Origin: Takakia lepidozioides
Taxonomy: Eukaryota > Streptophyta > Takakiopsida > Takakiales > Takakiaceae
Reading direction: 5' to 3'
DNA: 64,000 nt
NCBI GenBank assembly: GCA_030704615.1
Contig: CM060733.1
Coordinates: 52,268,001-52,332,000, forward strand
Part shown: positions 11,670 to 21,900 of the stretch, in pieces
How positions within the stretch are numbered: position 1 is the stretch's first letter
Layout: each line of letters starts with the position of its first letter
Notes under the pieces: model-generated
What the model was told of the DNA's origin: nothing
Databases searched by the model: none
What the model saw: only the letters and a program-made list of their open reading frames with translations
Made by a program: the position numbers and the translations under genes

Positions 11670-12345
11670 CCTTACCGTAGGAGATGCACTTGTATACATA
11701 GGAAATTGCACTTGGTCTTAGATTTTGATTTTTCACATATGGGCCAACGACACATGCTACCCTATATATATAAAGGAGAAAGGGGAACGGCCCGTGCCCA
11801 ACGGCTGGCCAGAAATTTGTTTTCTGAATTTTATTTGTAATTTCAGATACAATAAAATTCTCTTACAAACTTGGTAGCATAGATGGATGATTGTCATCCA
11901 ACCGGAGAGCTGCAGATTAGGGGAGGCATCGCAGAGATCTGAAGCATTTGTATTGCATCGATCCATGTCGCTCGGTTGGAAAGCCCTCGATGAGGAGGGG
12001 TGCACCGATTTGGTCTCATAATTTTTGGACTTGCAGTGTGGGAGATATGGAATTTCAAGTACTTTTGATCGCTGGAAATTCATGAAAAATAGCAAAGTGG
12101 GTTTTCCTTGAACAATGATTGGATATATTACCACTCAATATTAAATTCAAGGAAAACAATAAATTAAAATTTTGAATATATGAAGCAAGGTAGTTTATTT
12201 GTTTGTTTGTTTTGTTTTGTTTTCTTTGTCACGTGGGGATCTCCCACATTGCAGGGTCTTGACATAAGAGACGCACTTGGATACATAGGGGATTGCACTT
12301 GGACTTAGATGACACTGGATTGGGCCAAGGGCATGTCATGCTACT
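11670..12345. repeat. Pair of ~85-bp direct repeats flanking 500 bp
   Basis: The repeat at about 11678-11765 (GATGCACTTGTATACATAGG, GGGCCAACGACACATGCTAC) recurs at about 12270-12345 (GACGCACTTGGATACATAGG, GGGCCAAGGGCATGTCATGCTAC). The left copy is followed by TATATATATAAAG. This could be a small LTR-type (TRIM-like) element or a segmental duplication. The enclosed sequence has no recognisable protein. Confidence 0.4.
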
Positions 12346-12812
12346 CTAGTGAAAATGAAAAAAGAAATAAAAATACTTGGTTCACTACTAGCGACGGTTG
12401 TTTCTCCTCTTTATATCCGATGATTCCTCGTTGAGGCGATATTACATGTTTTGACCTTCGACGCGCCCGCGCACGCGCGCACACACACATGCACACTGGG
12501 TCGAGATCTGCCAAGGGTAACCTCCACTCAACATTAATAAATATTGTTCCGTTATCCGTCAAATAGGCTGTATACTTACAACAAGTGTTTTGGAGAAATC
12601 GAATGAAAAGATGAAGTACAAGAAATTTGTTAGCCATTAATCTTATCTGCAATGAATTGGAGAAAATCCAATTCTGTTCTGAGGCAAATCGAACAGAATT
12701 TGCATATTTTATTGTTGCCAAGCGCCAAGAAAACTCAACGTACCTTTGCTAACTATGACAGCTGAAAGCTAAACATATTTCTCCATATAGATCATCTCCA
12801 TCATAGAACATT

Positions 12813-12855
12813 GATTGTCCTCATTGTGTGTTGAGGACAATCAACACACAATGAG
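12813..12855. repeat. Overlapping alternative hairpins
   Basis: GATTGTCCTCA (12813-12823) pairs perfectly with 12832-12842. CTCATTGTGTGTTG (12820-12833) pairs perfectly with 12842-12855. The two stems use the same bases, so only one can form at a time. Confidence 0.85.
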
Positions 12856-13503
12856 CTGGAACTTATGTCCCGAACGAATAGGACGGTTAGAGGTGTCCTA
12901 AAATTGGCGGATATATATGCAATTGGCGGTTACATATAATATATTGAATGGGCGCTTGTAATTCTAAATGATTTTCTTTAAAAATAATCAATTCACACAT
13001 GACATCCATAGGGCCTCCAGGGTTCAGCAGCTTGGCCATGAGCTATGTCACATGGAAACCCTCTGTCACCACCTCAGATGGTGACAGCTTGCAAATGTAT
13101 CTCCTTCACCATTCCACTTTGGTACAAAACAAGGTAAAAGTAGAGCAGATTTATGGCATATGCTTGTATGACATCTGCATTCAAATCTGCACTTTTCCCA
13201 CATGCTCTAGATGCTGACGTAGTGTCACTCTTGGGAAGTCGGGAATAGACATGTGAGGATGCACAGACCAACACGTGTCGAAATAACGGTATGTGTGGAG
13301 GGCATCGTGAGGTTGGTCTTGAGGCCCACTCCACATTCATGATGTTGCATCAATAAATGCGGCCCTGAATGGCAAATATGCTTCTGCAGTGAGAGTTGTG
13401 TACCAAGTGGTGCTGTCAATTATCACACCTCCTTCACCTTCCTCATCGATGTCAAAGATGTGAGGAGGCATATTAGGCACTTCTTGATCATCCACCTCTT
13501 GTC

Positions 13504-13573
13504 AAAAGTACATACTATGTTTCTCTCACGAGAATTGTGGAATTCTTGTGAGATGAACATAGTATGTACTTTT
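13504..13573. repeat. 33-bp near-perfect hairpin with 4-nt loop
   Basis: Arm 13504-13536 and arm 13541-13573 are reverse complements with about three mismatches, separated by GTGG. The stem begins AAAAGTACATACTATGTT. Such a stem could be a miRNA/siRNA-type precursor or a very short MITE; no flanking target duplication is obvious. Confidence 0.85.
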
Positions 13574-15250
13574 AACATGAGCCACTATTTCAGGCATTTG
13601 CACAAAGACGGTGTCAAGAACTGCAATGTATTGTGGCCGAGAAGAACATTGTTAAGATTACATCTATATGTTATATAAAACAGAATTATGGCCACCAAAG
13701 AAGTACAAGTCAAAATCCTAATGTGGAATGTCTGTTTTTCATATTTTTGATGATAAAAATGTGACTCATGATATGTTTGTGAGATAAAGATCAAGAAAAA
13801 CTCTTGTCAAAGCAAGCGCAACTTCTGGTGTCCCTTTACCCGGGTGACTATTGCCTTCAGTTTGGAAAGTTGACATCTTCTAGCAGCCCAAACCAACAAT
13901 GCAGCTGCACTCCCCTCCCTAGCTAGGACTCAAATTAAATCCCTATGTATCCAGACGTCATGCTTTAATCTACCCATGTATCCAGGTACCCCTTTTGCAG
14001 CTAAATTGGCCATAATATGTGATATGATCCAACATACACCTAAGTAAATCTGACCCCATGACCACTTGTAAAGACGGACTGGTGCCCCTAATCTTTGGAC
14101 CATGATATGTTGGTAGATACTTGTTTCAAATAGAAACTTAAAGGAAATGAAAAACATATACACAAGATTCATGATCTCTAGAACAATTCGGCAACTTCAC
14201 AAGAGGAGAAATTGAACGTACATGAGGTTATGGATGGGGACAAAAGATAATCCGTTGCCATGACTCTGGGCTTTTGGCAAACAATAGGAGAATTGGTCAT
14301 TTTTTTTAGTTGTGATTGGAGATTTCTTAGCCTCCCTAACAACACAACAAAAAGAGAGAAGACTTAGCACATAGAGGTCGTAGGGCACTAGTCTTATGTC
14401 CCAAAAATATCCCTCCCTTATTCTGCATAGAAACAAAAACTACTAGATTTTGCTAGATGGGTGAGATTCCCTAAAGTACCTCCGTGTTAAATGTCACCTC
14501 CAATGCTACCGCTGTTGCTATGCTACCGCCGTTGAATGCTAACCACCGTTGGTATGCTACCGTTGTGGCTATGTTACATTATATACCCTGATTAGATATA
14601 CCCTTCATTTTAACATATACCCTTCAGAAAAGTAGGATATATTGGACTTCTTGATGCAGGGTAAATATAAGGATAAGGGTATATCATAGGTGATGATGTT
14701 GCTTGGTTTATTTGAACAAAAACATTACCGATATTTGGAGACTTTGTTAAAATGTAATAGATGTTGCTGTTAAAAAAATATATATAGGTTGGTTAAATTG
14801 TCGTAATGCATCTAAGGATTTCAAACTTGGGTGCATGTTAAAAATTGTAATAGTAGCAATTTAGATTATATAGTTAGCGTCCACTTATTGGCTAGATCCC
14901 GACAAGCTAATTTACGCTTGACGACAAATGTAGATTGTGAAAAATGGCTAACGATGCATGCTACAGGAATAGTGATATGCCATACTTTTGGCAAGAGCTT
15001 ATGGTTTTGAAATACCATGTAATATCCAGCAAGGATTTGTGAATACTTATGTCCAACTTGTCACCGGGGCTGGGAGCACTTAGACCAGAAATAGGCGATC
15101 ATGTCAGCCCTTAAGGCTTACATTTTGTACGAGACCATGAACGGTCACAGGGACCATGAAACCTCATGAAGCAAATGGTCCATTGAACAACATTATGTGT
15201 AGGGTAAGGCCCCTGCACAAAGGAAAAAAATAACACGTGCCCTTTCTCTA
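13574..15250. other. Intergenic; no gene recognised
   Basis: Only short ORFs. Around 14490-14570 there is a run of GCTACCGCYGTTG-like words, and at 14590-14690 inverted GATATACCCTT / AAGGGTATATC words. Neither reads as a gene. Confidence 0.5.
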
Positions 15251-15281
15251 TAGCTTGATTTATGTAAGCACCCTAGGGCGG

Positions 15282-15331
15282 TTACATTGTGTAAGCACCC
15301 CCACCAGGTATAGGGTGCTTACACAATGTAA
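15282..15331. repeat. Perfect 19-bp hairpin, 12-nt loop
   Basis: TTACATTGTGTAAGCACCC at 15282-15300 is exactly inverted at 15313-15331. A third partial copy (TATGTAAGCACCCTAGG) lies just upstream at about 15261. The region begins with TGTGTAGGGTAAGGC, shared with the fold-back at 5363. Confidence 0.9.
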
Positions 15332-15544
15332 AGCAACTGCCAGGGCCCACGGGTATGGTGCCATTCACGTGAATAAGCGCCCTGAAACTACAAAGAGATT
15401 TTTCTACCGATGCTTTATGTGATATCGAGCAACTTGTTTGCTTACCTAGTTTTCATCCATTTCAAGCTGCATGGGAATATGGCTTTGTTGCCCTTCGATA
15501 GAGTGAAGGTTGACTTCATTTTGAAAATGAAATGTGAAGCCTAT

Positions 15545-15632
15545 GTCGTGCATATACATATCGCTACATAACTATATCACTGTCCAATCCGTGACACCAC
15601 ACATATATGCACAACAAAATAGTCTGTCACAA
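15545..15632 (-). mobile_element. LTR fragment of the PHD-type retroelement
   Basis: About 85 bp (GTCGTGCATATACATATCGCTAC ... ACACCACACATATATGCACAA ... TAGTCTGTCACAA) match the LTR start at 18004-18092 next to the integrase-PHD ORF. It is a solitary, truncated piece. Confidence 0.6.
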
Positions 15633-15659
15633 TTGAAATCATAAACATACTACGTACCA

Positions 15660-15795
15660 TCACTCATAAATTAAGAGTCAAGCCAAGTACACCCCAAAGC
15701 TTTGGGGAATCTGCATTACAACGCCATAGCCGACGCGAGATGCTCAACTTGAGAAAGATGAGCCCTATCGCATTTGCCGTGAGGATAACTCCCCC
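15660..15795. repeat. Diverged fold-back element fragment (copy 3)
   Basis: AAGAGTCAAGCCAAGTACACCCCAAAGCTTTGGGG and GATGCTCAACTTGAGAAAGATGAGCC correspond to the interior of the fold-back elements at 232-602 and 17202-17726, but are more diverged and lack both terminal arms. Confidence 0.5.
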
Positions 15796-15827
15796 AGCAA
15801 TATTGACTTTGGGCCCTGGATTGACAC

Positions 15828-16110
15828 GGAGATTGTTAATTCGTGAGCTGCTCACGTGAGCGGAAAGATGCGTGAGCGAGAAGATGTCAATCCGTGAGCG
15901 GAAAGAGTGCATGGGCCTACAATCGCGGATGAGGAAGCCCTGGGAGACCTATTTCCGCGGGAATGAGTGTACATATCATGCGTACTTGGATGAATGTTGG
16001 ATGAATGTTGGATGAATGTTGGATGAATGATGGATGAATAATTCATGAATGGTTGAATGCGAGATGACTGATGGATAGACATATGCTTCGCAATGCATGA
16101 ACAATGGATG
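15828..16110 (+). mobile_element. Element B, left end with minisatellite
   Basis: It starts GGAGATTGTTAATTCGTGAGC, close to the reverse-complemented right terminus of element A (GGGGATTGCTATTCCGTGAGC). GTGAGC clusters, a CCTACAATCGCGG and a CCTATTTCCGCGG motif follow, then (TTGGATGAATG)n at about 15987-16030. This is the same module order as element A. The right end is not found; a fold-back element occupies its expected place at 17202. Confidence 0.65.
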
Positions 16111-16365
16111 AGTGAATGGTTAAAGACTGGATGTATTATCGAGGGTCATTGCTCAGGAACTTCCCCGGAATGAGGATATGGTAGATGTACTTGAACCATA
16201 CATTCAGAAAACACAGATGCAGCAAGTGCTTGTTAATTCCCATTAAACCCCCTTGTAATCAATGTCGCGTTGATGCAAGATTGATCCCTAAAAGACTAGA
16301 AAACACGAAACACTAAGCAAGACGAAGATTTATTTTCCGAAAGAGGCGATTGAAATCCATAGCAT

Positions 16366-17140
16366 AATCAAGGTTGCGTTAACGCAACCTTGATTGTGTC
16401 CCATACAAAATGCAAAAAACAGTGCAAAAAAGATGCTTTCATTTCTCAAATCAAGGTTGCGTCAACACAAGGTTGATTTGCATCCTGCGACTTCAACTTT
16501 GTTTTTTGGAAAAAATATGCTTTCATTTCTCAAATCAAGGTTGCGTCAACGCAAGGTTGATTTGCATTCTGCGATTTAAATTTTTTTTTTTTCCTTTTAT
16601 CTTTTTTTTTTGGAAAAAAGATGCTTTCATTTCTCAAATCAACCTTGCGTCAACGCAAGGTTGATTTGCCCATACAAAATGCAAAAAATAGTGCAAAAAG
16701 GATGCTTTCATAATCAAGGTTGCGTCAACGCAATGTTGATTTCAATCCTGCGACTTCAATTTTTATTTTTATTTTTATTTTTATGTTTTTTGGAAAAAAG
16801 ATGCTTTCATTCCTCTAATCAACCTTGCGTCAACACAAGGTTGATTTGCATCCTGCGATTTTATTTTATTTTATTTTTCGGAAAAATGATGTTTTCATTT
16901 CTCAAATCAACCTTGCGTTGGTTGACGCAAGGTTGATTTGAATGATAAAAAAAAATCAAATAAATAAAATAAAAAAATGAAAATGAAATTACAGGATGCA
17001 AATCAACCTTGCGTTGACGCAACCTTGATTTGAGAAATGAAAGCATCTTTTTTCATTAAAATAAATAAAATAAATAAAAACCGTAATCGTCCATGTCCAC
17101 CCGGAAATCAACCTCGTGTTGACACAAGGTTGATTTCAAG
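16366..17140. repeat. Palindrome array B (nine AATCAA..GCGTCAACGC..TTGATT units)
   Basis: Nine units are centred at about 16380, 16467, 16545, 16652, 16727, 16833, 16920, 17017 and 17120. Each unit is about 30 bp. The 16366-16395 unit and the 16637-16666 unit are perfect palindromes; others differ by AAGGTT versus AACCTT in one arm. Linkers are T-rich tracts plus GGAAAAAAGATGCTTTCATT. After about 16950 the linkers run in the opposite orientation (AATGAAAGCATCTTTT), so the array itself is inverted around its right third. Short ORFs across it are repeat artefacts. Confidence 0.9.
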
Positions 17141-17201
17141 TTCTCCGAAATTAAACTCGTATTGCTGTCGTCCATGGTTCATTCATCAATCTTTTGTCAT
17201 C

Positions 17202-17726
17202 TGTCAAGTTAAATAAGCACAGTGTGAAAACAACTAGAATAAAGCTAGTTATTTGTACTTAACACTTGGATTTAGGTCAAAGTGTTAAGTCAGGTGTCAA
17301 GTTTAGTTTGACACCTGAACCGTCTTATCTTCACGAGAGCGGCAGTCGCGCAGCTCATCTCTCTCGAGTGATAAATAAAGCTAAAAAGGACACACACTCT
17401 CAACACAAGAAATATGAAATCCATCGCTATCACTCTTTAAAATAGAAGTCGAGCCAGGGGCACCCCACGCTATGGGGACTCCACCCCATAACAACCTACA
17501 CTCCCATCATAAGCACACTCAGATCTAAACGCATGAAGGAGCTCGGTCGCGCAGGCTCAATTCGAGAGAGATGAGCTGCGCGACTGCCGCTCTCGTGAAG
17601 ATAAGACGGTTCAGGTGTCAAACTAAACTTGACACCTGACTTAATACTTGACCTAAATCCAAGTGTTAAGTACAAATAACTAGCTTTATTCTAGTCGTTT
17701 TCACACTGTGCTTATTTAGCTTGACA
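17202..17726. mobile_element. Complete fold-back element, ~165-bp TIRs with nested hairpins
   Basis: The left arm starts TGTCAAGTTAAATAAGCAC and runs to about 17370. The right arm (about 17555-17726) is its inverse, ending GTGCTTATTTAGCTTGACA, with few mismatches over about 165 bp. Each arm holds its own small hairpins: CAGGTGTCAA/TTGACACCTG, TAACACTT/AAGTGTTA and AACTAG/CTAGTT. The 190-bp middle carries GGCACCCCACGCTATGGGG. There is no ORF. Clear target duplications were not found. It is non-autonomous, with related copies at 232-602 and 15660-15795. Confidence 0.85.
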
Positions 17727-17748
17727 AGTTTGCCAAAGTGTCAATCGA

Positions 17749-18003
17749 GGGAAGCTAGCGTGTGAGCGCGCTCACGCTTAGTGCACTAAACGTGAGCAGA
17801 CTTCGTTAAGCGTGAGCACATAAGGGAAGCGGAGCCTATAGCCGTGGGAAAAGCAGGAACTATTGTTGTGGGGGCAATGTTGAGTGGAAGATGCCTGGGA
17901 CCTAAGACGTCGAGTTCCATGCATGAAAATTTGAGATGAATGTGTGGCGAAATTCTTAAGGATTAATGGCTACGTGGAATAGATGAATGTATGATGAATG
18001 TAG
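17749..18003 (+). mobile_element. Loose left end of the GTGAGC long-TIR family
   Basis: It begins GGGAAGCTAGCGTGTGAGC, matching the termini of element C, and continues with repeated GTGAGC, CCTATAGCCGTGG, AACTATTGTTGTGG and GATGAATGTATGATGAATG words. It is cut off at about 18003 by the LTR fragment. Confidence 0.6.
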
Positions 18004-18092
18004 GATGTGTCGTGCGCATACGTATCGCTACACAACTACATCGCTGTCCAAACCACACCACACATATATGCACAATAAAGTAGTCTGCCACA
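18004..18092 (-). mobile_element. Truncated 3' LTR
   Basis: On the minus strand the LTR starts TGTGGCAGACTAC at 18092, directly after a purine-rich tract, and is cut after about 89 bp where the GTGAGC-family end abuts. A second fragment of the same LTR is at 15545-15632. Confidence 0.6.
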
Positions 18093-18103
18093 ATCGCCCC
18101 CCT
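18093..18103 (-). promoter_or_regulatory. Polypurine tract of retroelement
   Basis: Minus-strand AGGGGGGCGAT lies immediately 5' of the LTR TG. This is the expected position of the plus-strand priming polypurine tract in an LTR retrotransposon. Confidence 0.5.
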
Positions 18104-18351
18104 AGTTGGTGGATAGGTCCCTCTAACTCCAGATAGCTACAAAATGTAATAGCCACAGCCGTACTAAGTCCTCTATCACTGTCCTTATTGTACTCAAACT
18201 CTATTGACCAAGAGGCCGGGTACAAGAGTAGCCCCATCGTTAGTCGCCGTCTTGCAATCTGTGAACTTGAGCCAGGACCTCGTGTATTCAAGGTCTCCTG
18301 TAGCTGGACCTTGCGTTGCTTGTTAGCCTTCCATGGTTGTATCCACTCCCA

Positions 18352-18870
18352 CTATCCAATGCATTGTGGACATAACCAATCCCCATCCGGAACTATCTCA
18401 AGAGGTGGAGTCAAGCATCCCATATGCCAACCTCTAGAGCATCGATCACACACCAGCATGGTGGCTGCCCCTTTAGCAGACCCACACAACATGCACCTCA
18501 AACTTGCAGATACCACTGCCAGGTTTGGGTCAATCCTGCCATCGACATTTGGAAGGTGACATGGCGCACAATTACGCACATGGTCCTTCCAAGTTATGCC
18601 ATCCCGACCCTCCAAGACCAAGACGCCTAAGGGCAAGACCTCTTGAACCCTCAAAATAACACGTCCTGCAGTCACATCCAAGGTCGTAGGAGGAGTCTGC
18701 TGCAGATAGACATAGTCACCAGGGTTGAATCTCCGAACCCCAGGACGATAGCCCCCACCACGTATGGTAGCATACCTCAACATATCACGGTGTTGTGCAA
18801 TGGCAAGGTTCTCGAAAGCCATGGGCATGACTTTCTTGAACAACTCTGCATGAAGAGAAGTGTACTCCAT
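18352..18870 (-). pseudogene. LTR-retroelement integrase C-terminal region fused to a PHD finger
   Basis: The 172-residue frame begins with a segment typical of gypsy-type integrase tails (F-x-P-G-D-Y-V-Y at about residues 48-55, then a short SH3-like stretch ending before DHVRNCAPCHLP). It ends with a complete PHD zinc finger: C-x2-C at about 125-128, C-x2-C at 140-143, H-x2-C at 148-151 and C-x2-C at 166-169, with the usual tryptophan two residues before the last pair. PHD fingers read histone H3 tails, so the fusion could steer integration to marked chromatin (inference). In-frame stops lie upstream, and reverse transcriptase and protease are absent because the ABC4 gene begins there; the copy is 5'-truncated and inactive. 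Polypurine tract and LTR follow downstream. Confidence 0.75.
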
Positions 18871-18979
18871 ACTCTGCGCTGCTCAGCCATAGCCAAGCTG
18901 ATAATCCAGGTCGGCTTCCGCATTGCGTCAGCACTGCGTTTTCTTGCAACAGAACGTCTTCCACATCTCCGTCTCTAAC

Positions 18980-21900
18980 ATGGACATGCGGCTAATCTCG
19001 TCTCTGTTTTGCCCGCAAATCTCCGGTTCCTCAAGCACTCACGGGGACTGCGTTTCAAAGGCAACAACTTCTGGTTGAGGTTTGTTGCTTTAACCAGTCA
19101 AGAAGCAGTTTTAAAGGGAAGAAACATCTGCATCATCTGCAATGCACCAGAGAAAGGTCTGTGGAGATGGATGCAGCTCCACCTCCCCAGCTGGATATTG
19201 TTATGCCCCACGAGGAAGACAAGGCAGAAGAGGAGATAAGTAGGGCCACACTGCTATGGAGAGCGGTGAAGCTTCCTATCTACTCCGTTGCACTCGTCCC
19301 ACTTTCGGTTAGTGAAACGATTATCTTTTGGGTTGTGAGGTAGTTTTGTATCTATCCGTTTTAAATTTGGACAGTTATGCTGGGTATGTTTTGATGTTGG
19401 CCTCATTCTCGTCTCTGTCTGCCTCATTCATGACTTTGAAAGTGACTTGGACGAGGCTCGATTATCCCCTGGGAATCTGGTTATGAAGACAAGCTTGTTA
19501 GTTTAAGTAATATAGTACCAGGAAGAATGACTTTCACTGCACAATGGCCAAAAGAACTGTTGTTCTTATAAAAGGTGACTTCCAATGCTTTGAGAAATTT
19601 TCTGGGATAGTCCTTGCTTCCACCAGATTTCTACAAACTATGGTTGATGCCTACTTTGTTTGGAAGGTTGGAGCTGCAGCAGTAAATTTGCAGACAGGAG
19701 TGTTTAATTGGGGTCAATATTGGCTCCAGCTCTGCTCCTCCGTACTGGTCATCACTTGGCTAAACCTCAGGTCTGTTCCTGGGTTGCTCAATTCCATGAT
19801 TTGGGAATCTATTGTACCACATTTTGGACTTTTCTTGGGGAGAACTCTAGGAGCGACTGATTCTCTCTATCTCTCTCTCTCCCTCTTCTAAACTTTGGCA
19901 TGAACCCCACAAAAGGCTCCGGGACGGTTAGTTTCCCGTTGGGGTCAATGGCCGTAAGGCTGTGGCAAGCCAACATTTGCAGGGAATGACATGTGTACAT
20001 TCTGTCCCTTTTCTTTTAGGCCTACCTTGGAGTAAGCATCTGCATGTGGGATGGGAACTCTAACCATGTTAAAACTTCAGAATCCTTTCAGCTTTCAGTG
20101 CTCAAAGAGAGCATGTCAGCGTGTTCTAGAACAGGCCACTTGGCTGTTCGGGGGGAGTTTGGTGATCTGTGGCCATGCACCTATGGAAAACAATGGTGAC
20201 ATCAATTCTCTCAATTTTGACACAATGTGACTAGCAGTGTCACATTGTAGCCAAATTGGGGAATAATGGGGGATACAGCAGTTCATCCCATCAACTGAAA
20301 ATACCTGAGGACGGACAAGTGGATAGAGGCAAAACTATACTTAAGAATGTCCTCATAAGACAGTGTTTTCCGTAGCCTTGTGGCCATAGACGCCGCTCCC
20401 AGTTTGGGTGGAACAAAAGGGAACAGATACCACCGTTGTGAGGGGCTCACTCCAGTAACGTGACTAACCATGACAAACATAATTAGTTCGGATTTTCCAG
20501 ATATCCTCTAGAAAGCCCTTCACACCAACTTGCTGTGTGTGAGCTGCTCAGCGATTAGACCCCAACAGGGCCAGGGCTTTAGGCTTTTCCAAGTTGGTGA
20601 ACAGAGGTGCAGGGACAATGTTCTTGACATTCCTGAAGAGGGTCACTCTCAGGTGAGAATGTCCCGGACAATGTATCAGAAAATGGATACTGCGTTCAGG
20701 CTAGCCGCACATCAGGAAATTACAATCTGGTATCAGGCATGCAATTCAAAGGGCCCCACCATCTGACCTTGAACTCATCACATCAAGAGCTCAAGGGCGG
20801 TCATGAGCACATGATCTGTGGGATGGAGTATAAAATGGGAGATGGAGAGAGATGTCCACCTATCCACCATCCTGAGCGAGAGATCAAGTTGTTTGCTCTC
20901 CTGGAAGTTGCCCAGACTGACAGGATGAATGAACCTGCAGATTTGCCAAAAGGTGGACTCCTCTGGAGGGAGGGCTTTATTTGAATTTAACTGTTAAAGA
21001 CTCAATCCAGTTGGAGTTCTCTGGGCTCTCTTTGTGGGCCTCCCCTATGGGGCTTATCACATCTATGTACACTTGACCTGGACGTATGTGATAAACTTGA
21101 CCACTTACTACAACTCATCAAAGTCAATTCATGATCTCTTCGAAGAGGTTTCAGATCTCAGCTGAATTCATATCCATGTATAAACATTTTGATTTTGATT
21201 GATATTTGCAATGTCTTCTTCGTGATACACTTCTTAATTGATGTGCAGTAACGATGCCTACGATGCAGAGACAGGGGTGGACAAGGACAAGAAGGAGTCT
21301 GTTGTAAATATGACTGGAAGGTAAGCAGACTTGTTTTCGGTTGACACCCAACTCTACATTCTTCACTGTTCATTCCGCAATTGCTCAAGCCATCCAGCTC
21401 AATTTTCACTCTCCTCCTCTGCAAAGGTATATATGAATGAGCTTCCACACTGCTGATCCAAGTATGTTACCTGTGTACCATAGAAGAGAAACTTTGTTCC
21501 TCAAGTGAAGGAAGGTGATGTTTGAATCAAACTTGCTGAATTCAATGCTGCTGTCAGTGGTGAAAGAGACAAGAATGGAGCTGTAGACTGATAGCCAATG
21601 ATGTAAATTGTGTTTGCCTGCTTTGCAGTCCCAAGGTGGTATTGGCAGCAGCATATGCATGCCTTGTGCTTGGCGTTACAGGGCTTATACGGGCAGCTCA
21701 GCATGCTGGTGATATGCGTGTAGCTTCTCTTCTGGCTGTTGCCATAATATGTGGCTATATCTACCAGGTCTGGATCATTTCCAACCTGCTCTGTCTCTCT
21801 CTCTCTCTCACCAAAAGCTTCCCGCTCAAACTGGGCGCGGGGTCAATGGCCACAAGGCTACGGCAAACAACGTCTTATGAGTACAATCTCTCACCAAAAG

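Noticed and set aside
16394-17046. ORFs containing repeated CFHFSNQ/LKSRLRQ-type phrases
   Set aside because: They are translations of the palindrome array and its linkers; the repeated peptide is a by-product of tandem DNA.
16366-17140. CRISPR-like look of regularly spaced short palindromic repeats
   Set aside because: Spacers are low-complexity A/T tracts and a common linker, spacing is irregular, and the surrounding sequence is a plant nuclear genome without cas genes.
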